From: Anseranas semipalmata
Lineage: Eukaryota > Chordata > Aves > Anseriformes > Anseranatidae
NCBI GenBank assembly: GCA_013399115.1
Contig: VXAA01006455.1
Location: forward strand, 400,177 to 464,176
Length of the DNA stretch: 64,000 nt
Reading direction: 5' to 3'
The notes beneath the pieces are model-generated. The model was not told the origin of the DNA. It saw only the letters and a list, made by a program, of their open reading frames with translations, and ran no database searches. Below are positions 12,611-26,200 of the stretch, in pieces; the stretch's first letter is position 1, and every line of letters begins with the position of its first letter. A program made the position numbers and the translations under genes.

Positions 12611-15373
12611 GCAAGGCCTCCTCTGCCTTGTGCAGGGAAGAATTTCTAGGGTCACAGAGGCAATTCAAAGCTCAAAGGTTTACAAGCCCAGCGAGATAAG
12701 GCAGTGTAACAGCCTCCACACTTTATGGTGCTAGCTTATGAAGAGATCAAAATGGCTTAGCGTGAGGGTCAATTTTACACAAAGTTCCTGTTTGAGGAAG
12801 GAAAAAAAACAACTGATCTTCATAGCCAGTTTTGACATTGCTCACCTGGCACCTCCCTGTCGTGAGAGTACTGGTGAGCTGCAAATGGTCACCTGCCCCC
12901 ATGGATGGGGACCAGCTCTGCCGCCCCTGGTCTCCCCTGGGCCCCCTCTCCAGCAGCACTGGCCTCTGAGCGGTGGGAAAACTGGTCTTCAGGTGAGAAG
13001 CCCTCTTGCGAGGCTAGGTTTTTATTTGGTACACACACAGTGTTTGTTCCCGTGACTAACCCACTCTGCAGATCACTTTATGCCACTGCAATGCTAATTG
13101 TCAAGTAAATAGACTAGGATTGGTGCTTCCATTGTTTTGGCCGTGTCAGCAGAAAGAATAGACTCCGATGGCTGCAAAGCCTGCAATACTCAGGCTTAGA
13201 TGGTTTCCAGAAGCTTTTCTGTAGATTTCACAGCATCTTAATGGCTTTACATATATAACCTTCAGAAATGTTCTCTGAGCCCCTGGAAACTCATGGAAGG
13301 CATGACTCCAAGCTACCCCAGCCCCCTGGGGCAACATCAGTCACTAACAGCAGGGTGAGCAGCCAAACTCTTATCATTCTTATTAGTCACCTAATTGCGG
13401 TGCCTTACATTGTCCTTGGAAATTAGGAGAAAATGATGTTTACAGTGTTTTGCTTGGCTCCTGAGGTGCAGCTTGCTGGGTATTGTGGGGTTTCCATCAA
13501 ATATGGTTTAGGAGCTGTTCAGTAGAAACAGGGCTGTGAATCTTCCTGCAGCAGCTCTGATGCTCCATAGCACCAGTGTGGAGGAGCCTGCGGAGTACAG
13601 CCCAGTGAGCAGCGTGGCTGCTGCACTCTTATAGAAAAATGGCAGTTTTTCTCCCCACTTCCCTGGTTTCCAGTCATTCAGAGAATGAACCTGAACAGGG
13701 ATGAGACAGGGACAGTTCCTGGTCCCTTTAAAGCGAGTGACAAAGGCCCTCCATGGGTGGAGGTGTGAGCCTTTCTCTCCGCGGCAAGCCCGGAAGTCCC
13801 GCACACCACACCCACACGTCTGGCTGTACATGGGCCGCCAGGAGCTGGAAATGGGAATATGGATGTCTGCCAAATGCACACAGATGCATTCTTTTGGCTG
13901 CCAGTCGGCTGGCATGACATCCACAATCTGACGCAAAGCGTGGGTGCCAAACCCGTGCAATGAGGTTCCACAGAAGAGCCACATGTAAACGTACATGAAA
14001 ATGAAAGCAGATCTTTTCCCTTGACAAGTGTCCACTGGGGATGGACATTTCGGCCATTTAGGGTTGTTCCCAGGTCAGCACTTGCTGGGGTTGTTCTTGA
14101 AGGAAGAGCAGATAGGACCTCCAAGCTACCTACTTGCTTTTAAAGCTTTTGAGAGGGGCCTATGGGCACTGTAGAGCATTTGCGTGGTCATATCCAGTAT
14201 AGTGTTGCTCGGTGGTTAAATAGCAGATGTCAGCCTCCAAAACTGCCAGATTGGCAACTGTCATGAACACTAACAGATATCATAAAACACAAAATCCACT
14301 CACAGATGGCCTTTTACTAGAGGAACTAAACATTAATTTTGTGTTCATCTGAGAGACAGCGAGCTGAATTTTCTTCCTCCCTCCCCTCGCTTCTCAGTGG
14401 CTTGAAGGCAGCCAGTGCTGCCAACCAAGATGAGGTGAGGTCCCAGGGCCCCAGAGCGTTGTGGCAGGTGTGGGAGAGGAACCAGCTTCAGCAACTGGTT
14501 TTCCAGGAGCTGGGGAGCTTGCTCAGGATCCCCATCAGGTGATGGGGCCTGTCAGGTTTCCACGCTAAACCCCCTCCTGCTTTGTATTTTCAGCCTGGCA
14601 AGTTGGCTTCAAAGACAAGGCAAGACTTGGTCATGGCTGCAATAAGACATTAGTTTACCACCAGTACCAGCCATTTCAACCATGCCACGCAAGGTCACCA
14701 GCATTTTGCCAGGTATGTGCTCTCACTCCGTGCCCAAAACCTTTCCTGTCAGTCTTGCCCCAAACCAGAGGTATGTAGCGTTGAGCTCTCTAAGGCTTCA
14801 GAACTGGCCAACAGCAAATTGATTTTTGTTTACAGCTTGTATAGAGCTCCTCACCATCAGTTCTGCCTCAGACTAAGAGTAGGTCTTGCGCTAACCCATT
14901 TTTCTCTGGTTTTGTCACTGTAAGGCACTTCAGGCTTTTTAATACTGATGTGGCTGCATGATAACAGCAATGAAGATAAATTACCTCAAAAATAGGCAAT
15001 AAGCCTTTTAGCTCTTTAGAGCAAATCAGAGCTATTCTGAACAGCCCACAGATGAAAGAAATAGCCGTTTATCTTCATTTACAGCTACCGTGGAGAGGCA
15101 CCAGCATGTAAATTCATTGGCCCAGGGGCAACAGCTGAAGTTGTACTGGAGTCATAGGGTTTGCCGCTGGGAGAGGAGAACCTCCCACCTCCCCTCTGCC
15201 ACACCATCTCGCTACGACATTGCCTCTGCAGCCATCTAAGATTTTTTTGTTTGGATGCGCTGGTCACCATAGGTGACAGCATCCCCTGCCACTGTGACTG
15301 CTAGCTCTGACACCAGGCTGATATAGTAACAACATAAAAGGAAGGACTATCTAAATACACACCAAACTCTCAA

Positions 15374-15403
15374 CCAAATATATAGGCTCCAAATATATAG
15401 GCT
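15374..15403. repeat. 15-bp perfect tandem duplication
   Basis: CCAAATATATAGGCT is present twice in direct tandem (15374-15388 and 15389-15403) with no mismatch. It is probably a recent slippage or repair duplication. Confidence 0.85.
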
Positions 15404-17282
15404 CATAGTGTGCTAACATGTCCCTCCTAAAGTGGGCCATACAAAGGAATCATCTGCAAGCATATGACGTGTCTTAAAGATCTTAAATTACTTCCTTTTT
15501 TTCTCTTTTCCACAAGAAATGAGACTTTTTGTTTTCTTCCAACAGGAGGAGTACAGTGTCCTTATTGGGACTTACCCAATGGTTAATGGGCATTTGAGCT
15601 TTGCCCAGAGAGCTAATTCACACCTTGCCCTGCAAGTGAGGCACTCCTGATTATCAATAGGGAACACCATACATGTGAGCAAAAGTCAAGCAGAAATTGC
15701 AGACACCTTAGCAGAAGCTCAGGGGTCAGCTGAACCTGAGCCTGTCTGAGGGACTAACATGTCTGGAGGGATGGAGACAAATTCTTTTTATTACTTTCAC
15801 GTTGCATAAAATATCTGCATGGAGGGCAAGGGAAATATGATGCAGTTGTGAGAGATGATAAATAAACACATTTTTATCATTTGTTTGGTCTCAATTTTGT
15901 TCCCTTGCTCACAGATGCTAATTGAGCAATCCCTGCTAATATGAGGAGGCATGTACCCATACCCAGCTTGTGTACAAACATAACCAGTTCAGGCCTGGTG
16001 ACTGTGTTTTCCTTCTGTTTCTGGACAGCAGCAGGGGAGAAGTTAATGGTGCTATGCTTGGTTGCAATGTTTCTGTTATTGCTATCAAACCCTGCAATTC
16101 CTTATTGTTGTTTTCTGGTGAATTTGCTTCTCAGCAATACTTGCTTGGTAGAACCCCTTCGGGTATTTTTAGTTTCAGGTTTGATCTTGTTCACTCTCAC
16201 ATAATGTTGTGTTGGGTCAAAAGCACCTTCTTCTCTGCCATTTCATAAACGCTCTCATCCAAAGTGAAATAGTCAGGAGGGGGAGGCAGGTATATCGGTA
16301 AGATAAAAGTAAACATTTAATGCCACTATAGTTTGATTTTTTTTTTCCAGACATCATATTTTTGACAATGTTTCACACCTCAGATACCACAAAAGGGATA
16401 TTTTTTTAGCCAGCAAACAATAAACTTTACAATTTTAATGGCAAAAGGCTCAATGCATTTGTTGACCAACTTGGAAATGGCTGTGACTTTCCACATTTTG
16501 AACTTGTACTCATGCTGTTCTTTCCACTTTTTTCCATAAAATTTAGTTGATAAAATATATATATATATCTACCACTGATACATCCTCTTCTGGAATCACG
16601 TACTGGTGGGACCAGCATAAGATCTGTATCCATCGTTTTGTCTCCTCCTTAGCCCTATTTTATACCATTGTTATAATGAGAAAGAACATAGCCACGGACA
16701 GAGTGAAATGGATTTAGCAAACATACACTTCAATGCATAGCACTTAGATAAGCATTTCCAACCATGATGTGTAAATAAATTATAAAATACAAGCAACTAT
16801 AAAACAAGAACATCCTGAGTTTACAAATAAATTATATCCTTCATACATAGAATATGATGTGGATGTTAGTAACCAGCAGTTTCAGCTATGGGAAAGAAAG
16901 AAGTAAAACAGAAAAGTTAGTATCTATGCATACATAAAACATATATGTATGTGTGCTATATATAAATATTCACACACATACATATACAATAGAGAGGGTG
17001 AATACATCCATATCTATAGTATATAGAGAATATGTAATATAGCTGAAACTGCCTCAAGCACCATTTTTAACCATTATTATAAAGTTTGCTCAATACTTAA
17101 GTAGGACCACTCAAAGTAAGATGGTTTAGGTCATAGATTTTTTTCATGTCTGAGAGAGTTTTGAGGGTAGCTTGAAATATTATCAATGAATATTACTATT
17201 TCACTGTCAGCACCTCCATTCTTTGCAGAATAAGCACTCCATTTGTGTTCAAAATGTTGCAAAAGTGAGCCTCAGTCTGCTG

Positions 17283-17345
17283 TAGGTGAAGCTGGTGGCA
17301 AAATCCATATTGACTTCAATGGGGTCAAGATAAGGGTGCTACATT
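17283..17345 (+). repeat. Possible ancient amniote repeat tail
   Basis: The stretch 'gctggtggcaaaatccatat' followed by 'tgacttcaatggggtcaag' resembles the 'cattgacttcaatgggagcaggat' block common in old amniote and sauropsid interspersed repeats. Identified by eye. The family cannot be named with certainty. Confidence 0.4.
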
Positions 17346-20300
17346 TTCAAGGGAAACTGATTCTTTCTTTCTTACTTTCTGTCTTACTTTCCTTCTGGAG
17401 GGTATGCTTGAGAAGAAGAAAAAAGAAAAGATAAAGCCAATAATAAAATGTTTTATTATTTCCAAGAGCAGGTATGGAAGCTCAGATAATCCTGTGATGA
17501 GCGCACAATAAATGCAAAAGCTATAGATAATTAACTTTGAATTGACAAATCATTCACAGTTTTGTTTGCCATAGTTATTTGGAAACGTATTTCAAGTCTT
17601 GCAATAGCTAGCAACATCCAGCCTTGTGTCTCCAAAAACTGTGGGGTGTCACCATCGCAAAAGCCGGGGGAGTAACAAAACAAGGACCACGATGACATCG
17701 GGATTAAGCAAGACATGTCACCTATCCGTGGATTTGAGAAATAATGCCTCTCTGTACGGCCTTCATTTACTCCTATCAGCATGCAGTGATACAAATGCTT
17801 TGATCTCTGCAGTGAGCTGATGCATCCCTGATGCTGTGTGACCATCCCTCCCATATCAACAGGCATCAGAGAGTCACTAAACCTCTGGTTTATGAGAATA
17901 TTTGTTTTAGATAGTCCTCTGCAACACAGAAACTTCAAGTTACAAATTATAAAACTGTGAGGACTTGACAGAAAGCTTTATCTCATATGGAGCTAATAGT
18001 CCAGGCTTTCAACTGATGTGACTAGGGTGCACACATCATGCATAAGCACAAATTGTTGTATTTAACAGCGGTGATTGTGAGATATCTTGCCTTCAATTCG
18101 TGACACCCTGAACTACAGAGCAGTTCATCTGGATTACTTGTACAGGTTTGAACATTTCAGTAACAGCCTCGACGTGGGAACTGCTGCAACTTGGCTTATA
18201 GGATGAAGAACGAGGGGCGGGGGCGGCGCGGGTAAAGGACCTTTAAAGGAAGCCTTCAAAAGTGTTTTAAACCTAAGTTTTTCCTGTGGTGTGCCATAAG
18301 TCGGCTTCATCTTGGTGAATGACAGAAGGAAGGTTTTATAGGTACTGCTTGGAGGAGGGAAGGAGTGGTGCTGTTGCCATTTGTGAACAGCTACGCAACC
18401 TCTCCACAATAATGTGTGTGTGGAGGGTATCTCCCTCATGCTATGTACATATGCATTTGTCTGTATGTATATACTACCCTTCAGTCTTATGATTATTGTT
18501 AGCTCACAAATAAAATAAAATAAAATTAAAAAATTACAAACATTTGTAAAAGGCAATGTTTGTCCAAAAGTCCACTTCCTTCAGCTGTCATTAAATTTGA
18601 ATTCCATGCTGCGGATAATAGTGGCTATTTTAAGACAAACCGTATTATTGAGATAAATGAAAAAGAAAGCATTTTAAAAAGGACTAAGTCTACCTTGATG
18701 TGTATTACTCCCAGCATTACTCCAGGCTTTCTGCCTCTGTAATTCCCATGTTCAGAGAAAGAAAGAAAAACCTATACATTATCTGCAGTTTTCACTTGTA
18801 GCTTGCTTTGTGTCAGAGGAGCATGCGAGTTCCAGAAGTTACGTGGTATGACACTGGGAGTCTTCCAAGACTATGGTTTGAAGCCTGCGGATGGTCAGTG
18901 ATAACCCTATGCATGGTTTTAGGCAAAATCAGGGATGTGGCAGGGTATCAAATAGATGAGGGGCCTATTCTTCAACTAGCAGCACACTAAATACCAAAGA
19001 AATGGCAGGTGAATTTTCCTTTTCTTCACACCTGGGTTTACTGTGCTGTAACACTCTTAACACCGTTGTGCCTCACCACACACAGAGTTACACACACCAC
19101 ACACAGTTATACCAGCACAGACGAGATAAGAACGGACTCAGAAAGAGCTAAGAAAGGACAGCTTGGGAATCGGTTTGCTTGCCTGCCTTCTGTGAAATAC
19201 TTCTGATTGCTCAACAAGAGCAATCGACAAGAAATCATTCAGAAGCAAATACAAGGCATGAATGGCGGGAGAGAAGCCGCGCATAGTTACGACAAACGCT
19301 CTAGGCCCAGGCTTCCTGCCCGCTGCCCGCGCTCACAGGCACCAGCAGGATGGCTGAATTCAGATCACAGCCAACCTCCCGAATCTGAGGTCACACCTGA
19401 CTTTGTGGTTATAGAACAAGTTCTGTCCCTTGCAGAAACAGCGGTCAAGCATGTCAAGATGAAAAGTTTTCAGAATGAGGCCCCAGCTACCCCATCTGCC
19501 CTGAACATAGCTATGGCAATGCAAACTAATGGCTGGTGCTCTGCACTCATTACAGACCCTGATAATAAGGAGCCGTGATCCTCTGTTACACATGCCAACA
19601 AAGGTTTAACCTTCAGACCTAATTGCATTAACATTGCTGTTTCCTACTAAAGCTGTTCCAGGGAAAGAGATTGATTTCTGAATATGCAAACAATTATGGA
19701 TTCCATTCACACTGCTGGTATGTATTTTGGGTAACTTGCTGCCTTTTAAAAAAATCAGGATAAAAGCAGTATTATACTGGCAATTGCTGTAAGAATGGGA
19801 CTTCCTGGATGACTTGCAGAAGTGTATGGGTATTCTGTAAAATGCTAGCTACTACAGACTAAAAGCAATTTTAATAAGGTCATGATGCTTTTAATTATCT
19901 GTTTTGCAGATATTTGAATTATAATAATATAAATTCTAAAGTAAAAAGCTATTTTAACTGAGAAAATGTTCCACAGATGTCAAATCTCTGCAAATTTACA
20001 TTCCCTTTTATGCATTAAGCTACCACAATTCCCAAAAATACAGTGGAAAATTTTGAAATGCATTGACAGATAGTCAAAAAAGAAAAGATGACTATTGATT
20101 TTAGGATATGAATACTAATGTGTGGTAGGAGTACTAATAGCCATTATAATTAAGTCCTCAGAGATAAAATATTTGTAAGGACTGTGATTTTGCTCAGTCA
20201 CTACATAATTTTCAGTATGCCAAATACATCTTTGGTGTAATCCATTTGGTTTCAGGAATAAATTTTGGTCCCCTGATAAAAAGCGCAAACATACAGTCTT

Positions 20301-21129
20301 ATTGTTTAAAATAATGACCAGATAGACAACATTTTTGCTACGCTTCCTAATCTACAGAAGTACCAAATCTAGAGACATTGAATAGTTGAGTTAATGATGC
20401 TGATGAATATTATATGTAATAGGAATTTTACAATAGCTCCAAAATGTGCCCACTTGATTTATAGAAACATCACTACATCTCTGTATGTCCCAGAATACAT
20501 AAGAGGGCAACTCTTGTTAATAATGCATTCTGTGCACGCACTATTGGCCAGGATTTCACTTTTTTTCCTGTCAAGTGTGTGTTTACTTTTACTGTACCAC
20601 TTGCCATTTACCATCTCACTGTAGCGCTCCAGTGCACGCAACATCCCCATTTGGGGCAGCTTGTTCTCAGCAGAGGAAAGACAATGCATCCAATTAGCCC
20701 GGTGACCACTTTCTAATAAACACATTTTCATAATTGCTTAAGCTTAAAGAAGGCAACATGTAATTTCCTGTGCATTACTGGGGTGGGGAGTCTTCTTTGA
20801 ACGGGGGGGCACGACAGGCATAGCGCAGTGTCACAGGTGACAGCCTGGGTAGCCTACAGGGCTACCTGGGGACAGAGGCAAGTGAGAGATGGGAGCTGCT
20901 GTGAAAGCCTCTCTCCTGCATGTGTGTGACCTGACACAAAGACATGGTCCGTACCCCAAAGGTCTTCATCCAGCACAGAACTTCAGGGGGCAAGTTCATG
21001 GCTCTGTGGAGCTGTAGTATATTCATGGGGCTCTGCAGAGAAGACATGGCCTCAATGGAACCAATACATAACAAGCCCTACTGAAATCATTACAAACAGA
21101 ATCAAACCTAGAGAAATTGAATTATTTTC

Positions 21130-21154
21130 TTTTTTTTTTTTTTTTTTTTTTTTT
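21130..21154. repeat. Poly-T run (25)
   Basis: Uninterrupted T25 in intergenic DNA. It reads as A25 on the minus strand. No processed copy of a gene is recognisable next to it. Confidence 0.85.
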
Positions 21155-22526
21155 GCCTTGAAAAAGGGAGAGAGATCGGACCTGTGCCTTTAATATTTAC
21201 CTGGAATACGAGTCTCATGATAAGAAAACGCTGTGAAATAGAACAGAAAGCAACTTTCATATAGGACCTTTTTTACTCCCAAATAATTCTATGAAATGTA
21301 TGAAGGATCTTCTACAAAATCCAGTGACAAGGCTCATAGAACAAATAAGATTTGTTAATACGCATTATAGAGAATTAGAAGAAAATATCTAAATGTTATT
21401 TCTATCTATTTTTTTTTCAGGTAACCACTAGATAAATCTATCAGTATTTTTGCAGAGTTTTTCCACTGGGAGTTAGTGCTTGGCATAGTGTAAGATGGCA
21501 TTAATGTGCTGATGCAGGTAAAGGAAGAGTTGCATTTAAGAACAGTAAATTGATGAACTGATGCATACTGAGTATATGTTAAATGCTGCTCTTATTTTCT
21601 AAAAAGCAACAGGAAGGTCACACAAGTGTACGTCAGAGGACTTTCTGGGAATGGGCTTGTTTCAATATAAAAGAAGAAGAAACCCATACAGTAATTTTTT
21701 ACGCTCATACTTAATTAAAATGCAAATTTCACACACTTCTTCAAGTAATACAAAGGATGTTCCTTCCCACATACTGTTTTATAGATAAAGACACAAACAA
21801 GTAGAACATTAGGATGTTCACCGAGGCCGAGACCCTCATCCTTTTGATGTCAATGTGAATTTTGTCACGGTTCCAATAAGGCGGAGGTGTTGATTAGGAA
21901 AATGCCATAACCAACACGCCTGAAGTGCTATATCCACTCACTCATAACTCCTGTTTATATCTGAACTAGCTGAGCTGAACAGAGCCTGCACTTCTCAGGT
22001 AAATCTGTGACTATGGACAGACTGGGCCAGGGACCCAAAGCTGCCAAAACATGTTTTTCAGTTGCATATGTCAAAAAGAGGCAAAGATAAATTTTATCAG
22101 TGATAGTCTTGAGAAAGAAGGACAGAATATTTCACTCATTTTTGGACTGATAAGCATGGGAGCTCTCACCCTAAAGGGTAATTTTCCAGCGAGTTATTAG
22201 TCCCAGAAAAATGGTTTAGGACAAATGTGCCTCCTCATCCATAGCTCTAGCCAGTGCAAAGCTAAAAATACATGAAAAAGAAAACAAGTTAAGGGGGTTG
22301 AATCAAATGGAAAAGATATTTACTTCACCATGATGTCACCTCTCCTCTCTCACATGCTGCAGAACCTATAGGCTGGGAAAACTACTGTGTCCTCTAACAT
22401 GTAAGATAGTACAAAAGAACACATAAGCAAACTTTGCTTACTGCTAGAAATATTAGTGTGTCATCTAGGAAAGCTGGATTTCTCTTTGAGTGGCCTTACT
22501 CTGGTAACAATAAAAGACAGTTAACA

Positions 22527-22532
22527 TTTATT
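22527..22532 (-). promoter_or_regulatory. KIF26B: Candidate KIF26B polyadenylation signal
   Basis: TTTATT on the plus strand reads AATAAA on the minus strand, about 0.59 kb after the KIF26B stop codon. An ATTAAA variant also exists at 22773-22778, and further AATAAA copies lie deeper in the intergenic region. The true 3' end of the transcript is not determined by sequence alone. Confidence 0.3.
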
Positions 22533-23118
22533 CATATGTTGTACTGATTAGGAAATATCTCTACAAACACAAGTTACTTAGAAACAGCAAGTCTGAAATA
22601 GGAGAAAACACCAAGAGAAAAACAAGCTGTAAATACATTTCAAAAGTGTGTTTGTCTTTTTCCTTTTTCTTTTCTTGACTAGCACCATCTGTACACAAGA
22701 AAGTATGAACATAAATGTTTGGATAATAAAGATTTGCAAGGCACTTAAACAGTCTTTCTGGATAGGTTTTCTTTTAATGAACCTCTCAGTGGAAGTCCTA
22801 CAACCACCTTTCCTCCTCCCTCAGCTAACGCAGGGAAAGAAGTCTCTTCTGCCAGCAGTTCTTATTTACAGACATGTCCTTAAAGGTTCCTCAAAGTGCT
22901 CTTTTAGGCTAACAGAATCAACATCCATATATCTCCATTTTTCATGCTTTTCCTGTTTTTTTAACACTACTCTTCCGTATAGTAAAGCAAATCTCTCATA
23001 CACACAGTTGAGACTTGACTCCAACCTTCATCCTCATTCTGTTGTCTTTGGGATGCTATTCGGAAGGGAAAAGGAGGATGGCAGAGATGCCCATTGAAAT
23101 GCTCTTGAGGTTCGCTCT
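22533..23118 (-). other. KIF26B: Probable KIF26B 3' UTR (minimal estimate)
   Basis: Sequence directly after the KIF26B stop codon on the minus strand, up to the first canonical AATAAA. The 3' UTR could be much longer. A plus-strand open frame of 149 codons at 22648-23097 has no known domain and is taken as chance. Confidence 0.4.
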
Positions 23119-23267
23119 TTATCTGCGTCTAGAGGTGATGTCAAAACAGGTGATCATCATGAGATGGGCCTTGCAGAAGTTGACACGGTTTTCCAAACGT
23201 TCAGTCACACATTCCAGGGCCTCCAGGTATTCCAGAGAATCCAGCTCAAATACCTGCTCCAAATCAA
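23119..23267 (-). CDS. KIF26B: KIF26B last coding exon
   Basis: The acceptor TACAG (AG at 23269-23268 on the minus strand) is followed by two bases that finish the split Phe codon, then 48 residues from [10 protein letters not shown] to DITSRRR and TAA at 23121-23119. The segment is predicted to be mostly helical and acidic (repeated L-E pairs), followed by a Cys/Met-rich stretch ([13 protein letters not shown]). By my recollection of the mammalian protein it is almost unchanged, with one conservative change near V-F/W-E. Such constancy up to the final residue suggests the C-terminus is functional. A minus-strand 3' UTR follows. Confidence 0.95.
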
Positions 23268-26200
23268 CTGTAGGAAAGAAAATACACAGATAGAAAAAGC
23301 AGACAAAACCCAGTACTAACTGCTGGGAGAGACAAAGCTAATTCAAGCCTTCAAGCCCATCGGCTTGTTGTACTGTATACAGCATTATCTTTAGCTTTCT
23401 GTTGTCATTAGAAGTTGTCTTTTCTATTTAATAGCTACTAAAATGGCTCACTGGCTTGCTGATAGTGAAAAATACTGTTATGATTGCATTGGATGCTTTC
23501 TTGAGTGATATGCTCTGCCATCCTCTCCAGAACTGCAGATGAGTTTTGCCGCACTCTATCTTTCCCTCAGAAAAGCCACCAGAACTACTCCTCCAGCAAC
23601 CACGTGGCTGACCACAAGGAAACGAGCTGGCACAAAACACCTGTAGGCTTCAGGTTAACCTTTGCTCCAACAAGGAACTTACAGCTTGAACATGATGGGG
23701 AAATTCATCAGTGGAGTGTAAAACTGGCCAAGTTAAATCCGTTCAGACTGATTTTGATTGTTTCCATTCAGGGCTTGCCTTAGCACCATGTTTAAGCAAA
23801 TGCTGAATGCTAAGCAAAGTCATCCCTATTTGGAAGATGTACATGAGATGTACTGACTCTCTCACACATTCTGCTGACCTGAATCTGAGACTCTGAATCT
23901 GAGATTTAAGTCAAAGCTCTGCCCCGGGAGGACAAGTCCTCTGCTGAATTCACTTGATGGTGTCAGAAACCATCCTCCAACCTCCTTGCTCCTCACACCT
24001 CTCCCTGTTCTGTGTGATTCCCACTAGCCTGCTCAAGAGTGGTAAGGGAAGGTATATACATCAATCACGTCACTGTAGGTTCCCATATGCTGCCAGAGAC
24101 AGCTGGCAGGCGCTTCCATGGAAGCTGAGTGGGAACTTAGCGATGTTAGCCAGCACTTCCCATCTCATCTAAGCTTTGTCTGTGCTGTCCTTGAGGCTTC
24201 CAGCATTTATCACACTGGAAACAGAAGCAAAAGCATCATACAATAGGCGGATGGCGATGTGTGGCAAATTCTCTGCTCCCTTTAAATCTATTCCTTTTAC
24301 CTCTCTTCTGTAATAGTGTTCCCCAAACATACATTGTGGTTGTTTTGCAGCAAGTACCAATCTAGTATTAACTTATGGCAGTTGTCAAGGGAAGAGTTAG
24401 CATGCTTTAAGAGAACACAGTACCTAACCTCCTTTTACCACATGCAATTATCCTAAAAAAACTTGAAACTTTTTTTTTTTAAGAACTCTGATATGAAGTC
24501 ATCCGCTTGCTAATACTAAAAATTGCTGTACAATTACTGCAGTACGCTTTATCTTTTTCCTTCGAGGTGCTGAGGCCCTTCTGCATTTGAACGTAAATGC
24601 CCTTTAAGCTCTCTGAACTTTACACATCTATTTTTATGAAGAATGAGCCAAATTCATTCTTCATGTAAGCCCATTGGTGCCAAGGGAAAAGTTTGCTCCA
24701 CAGTGTTATTTTGTGGTAGAAGAGCAGACTTACAGTATTGCTCATATGTCTGAGTGATCTGAGGCCAAAAAAAATCTTATTTTCAGTAGCTGTGGACTGA
24801 AACGTGTGAACGTTAATCTACCAATGGCAATATTCACCACTACAATGCTGTGCCATTTTAACATTCAGCTCTCAGGCAAAAACGATTGTTCAGTTCTACT
24901 GTCGACATTTAATAAGAATTATAGGGACTAGTTCTAGAAATACAGTCAATCTAAATCTTGCCCTTAGGTCATATGTCGGTTCATTTTAGTTTACAAACAC
25001 AGTAGCTCACATCTCATTCTTAGCAAACCTTTCTGCTCCCCTTCCTCCCCGCAGTGATATAAAACAAAGGACACCTATGAGTTCAGGCAATAAAACAATG
25101 TCCTTACATTCACTGAGCCATTTATTAGGATCCAGCATCAGGTACTGTTTGGTCACCTCCAGTTCTCTCATTAACCACTCATATTTGGCCTTGACCTCAG
25201 CGATTCTCTGCTGGCGATGCTCCAGGATTTTCAGCTTGGCATTGAAACATATCACTTCCTGCCAACCAGGAAAAATGAGCAGGGAAGGAATAGGTGAGGA
25301 GAATAAGAAATACCTAGATCCATTCAGCCAAATGATCTTCCAATCAATAATACTGACAATGAGCCATTTACTCTGGAAGCATATGAATTACCGCACAAGA
25401 TCATCTATCAACTGTTTTATTTTTATTGCTTTTGTTAGATTTTGATGTTTTCCATCAGTGAGCTTTGAAGACTTTGCAATGATAGTTAATAATAAACCAT
25501 AATAATTAATAACAGACGGCATCTTGAAATCAGATTAACTGTAGTGAAACATTTCTGTTTTTTGTCACCAGAAGTTTGGCTAAGAAAAAATTAAGCTCTT
25601 GAGAGAAGGAAATCCATTGCTTGGTGTATTAAAATCCTAAGTATATCTCTGTGCTTGGTGCATAAGAAATGCAGTAGTCACATCATTATATAAGAAAACT
25701 GGTAGCAGTATCAAATTTAAAGCATTCTTAAACAAAAAGCTCTAGCAATTCACAATCATTAATAATAAAGATGTATTTTCCATAAAGACAAGGGGCACAC
25801 TAACAGCACAGGCTGCAGTGCAGTGCCTGACCTCACATGACTTCTGAGTGGTGGCAGCACCAAGATGTGCAGTAAGTGAACCCACGGTGAGGGCTGTGCT
25901 ATCCTTACCGGGGTGGGAGCAGTCCCAGTACCAGAACTAGCCTCCTCCAAGCCTGTGTGAGGGGCTCAACACTACTCTGCCTTCTGCTCTGTAGACAAAC
26001 CTGCTGTGTGATTGAAGTGTGGTGGAAACACCGCCCCAAGAAGTGATGTTTTTCTCCACATAAAACCATATCAGACAACAACATCACAAACAGCCTAACC
26101 AAGTGACAGGAGCCTAGGAGGGAAAAATGCCTTAAAATAATAATAAAGGCTATATACACAGTTATTGTAAAACTACCAGTTTCAGATACTCTTCCCAGTC

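Larger units (their letters stand above)
4376..22500. other. Intergenic region between convergent SMYD3 and KIF26B
   Basis: About 18 kb between the probable 3' ends of the two genes. Open frames here are short, overlap each other on both strands and show no known domain, so I call none of them a gene. The longest are minus-strand frames at 10228-10758 and 13508-14035. The region holds simple repeats (poly-T at about 4750-4768, poly-A at 12593-12610, TA-rich at 16553-16568, poly-T at 21130-21154), a short perfect tandem duplication at 15374-15403, and a few weak ancient-repeat matches listed separately. A non-coding RNA gene cannot be excluded from sequence alone. Confidence 0.6.

Noticed and set aside
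13508..14124. Overlapping minus-strand open frames of 175, 148 and 109 codons
   Set aside because: Three frames are open at once, none has a known domain, and there is no splice context or codon pattern. Taken as chance.
20836..20872. Imperfect inverted repeat 'cctgggtagcc ... ggctacctggg'
   Set aside because: The stem has a mismatch and is short. Common by chance in 64 kb.
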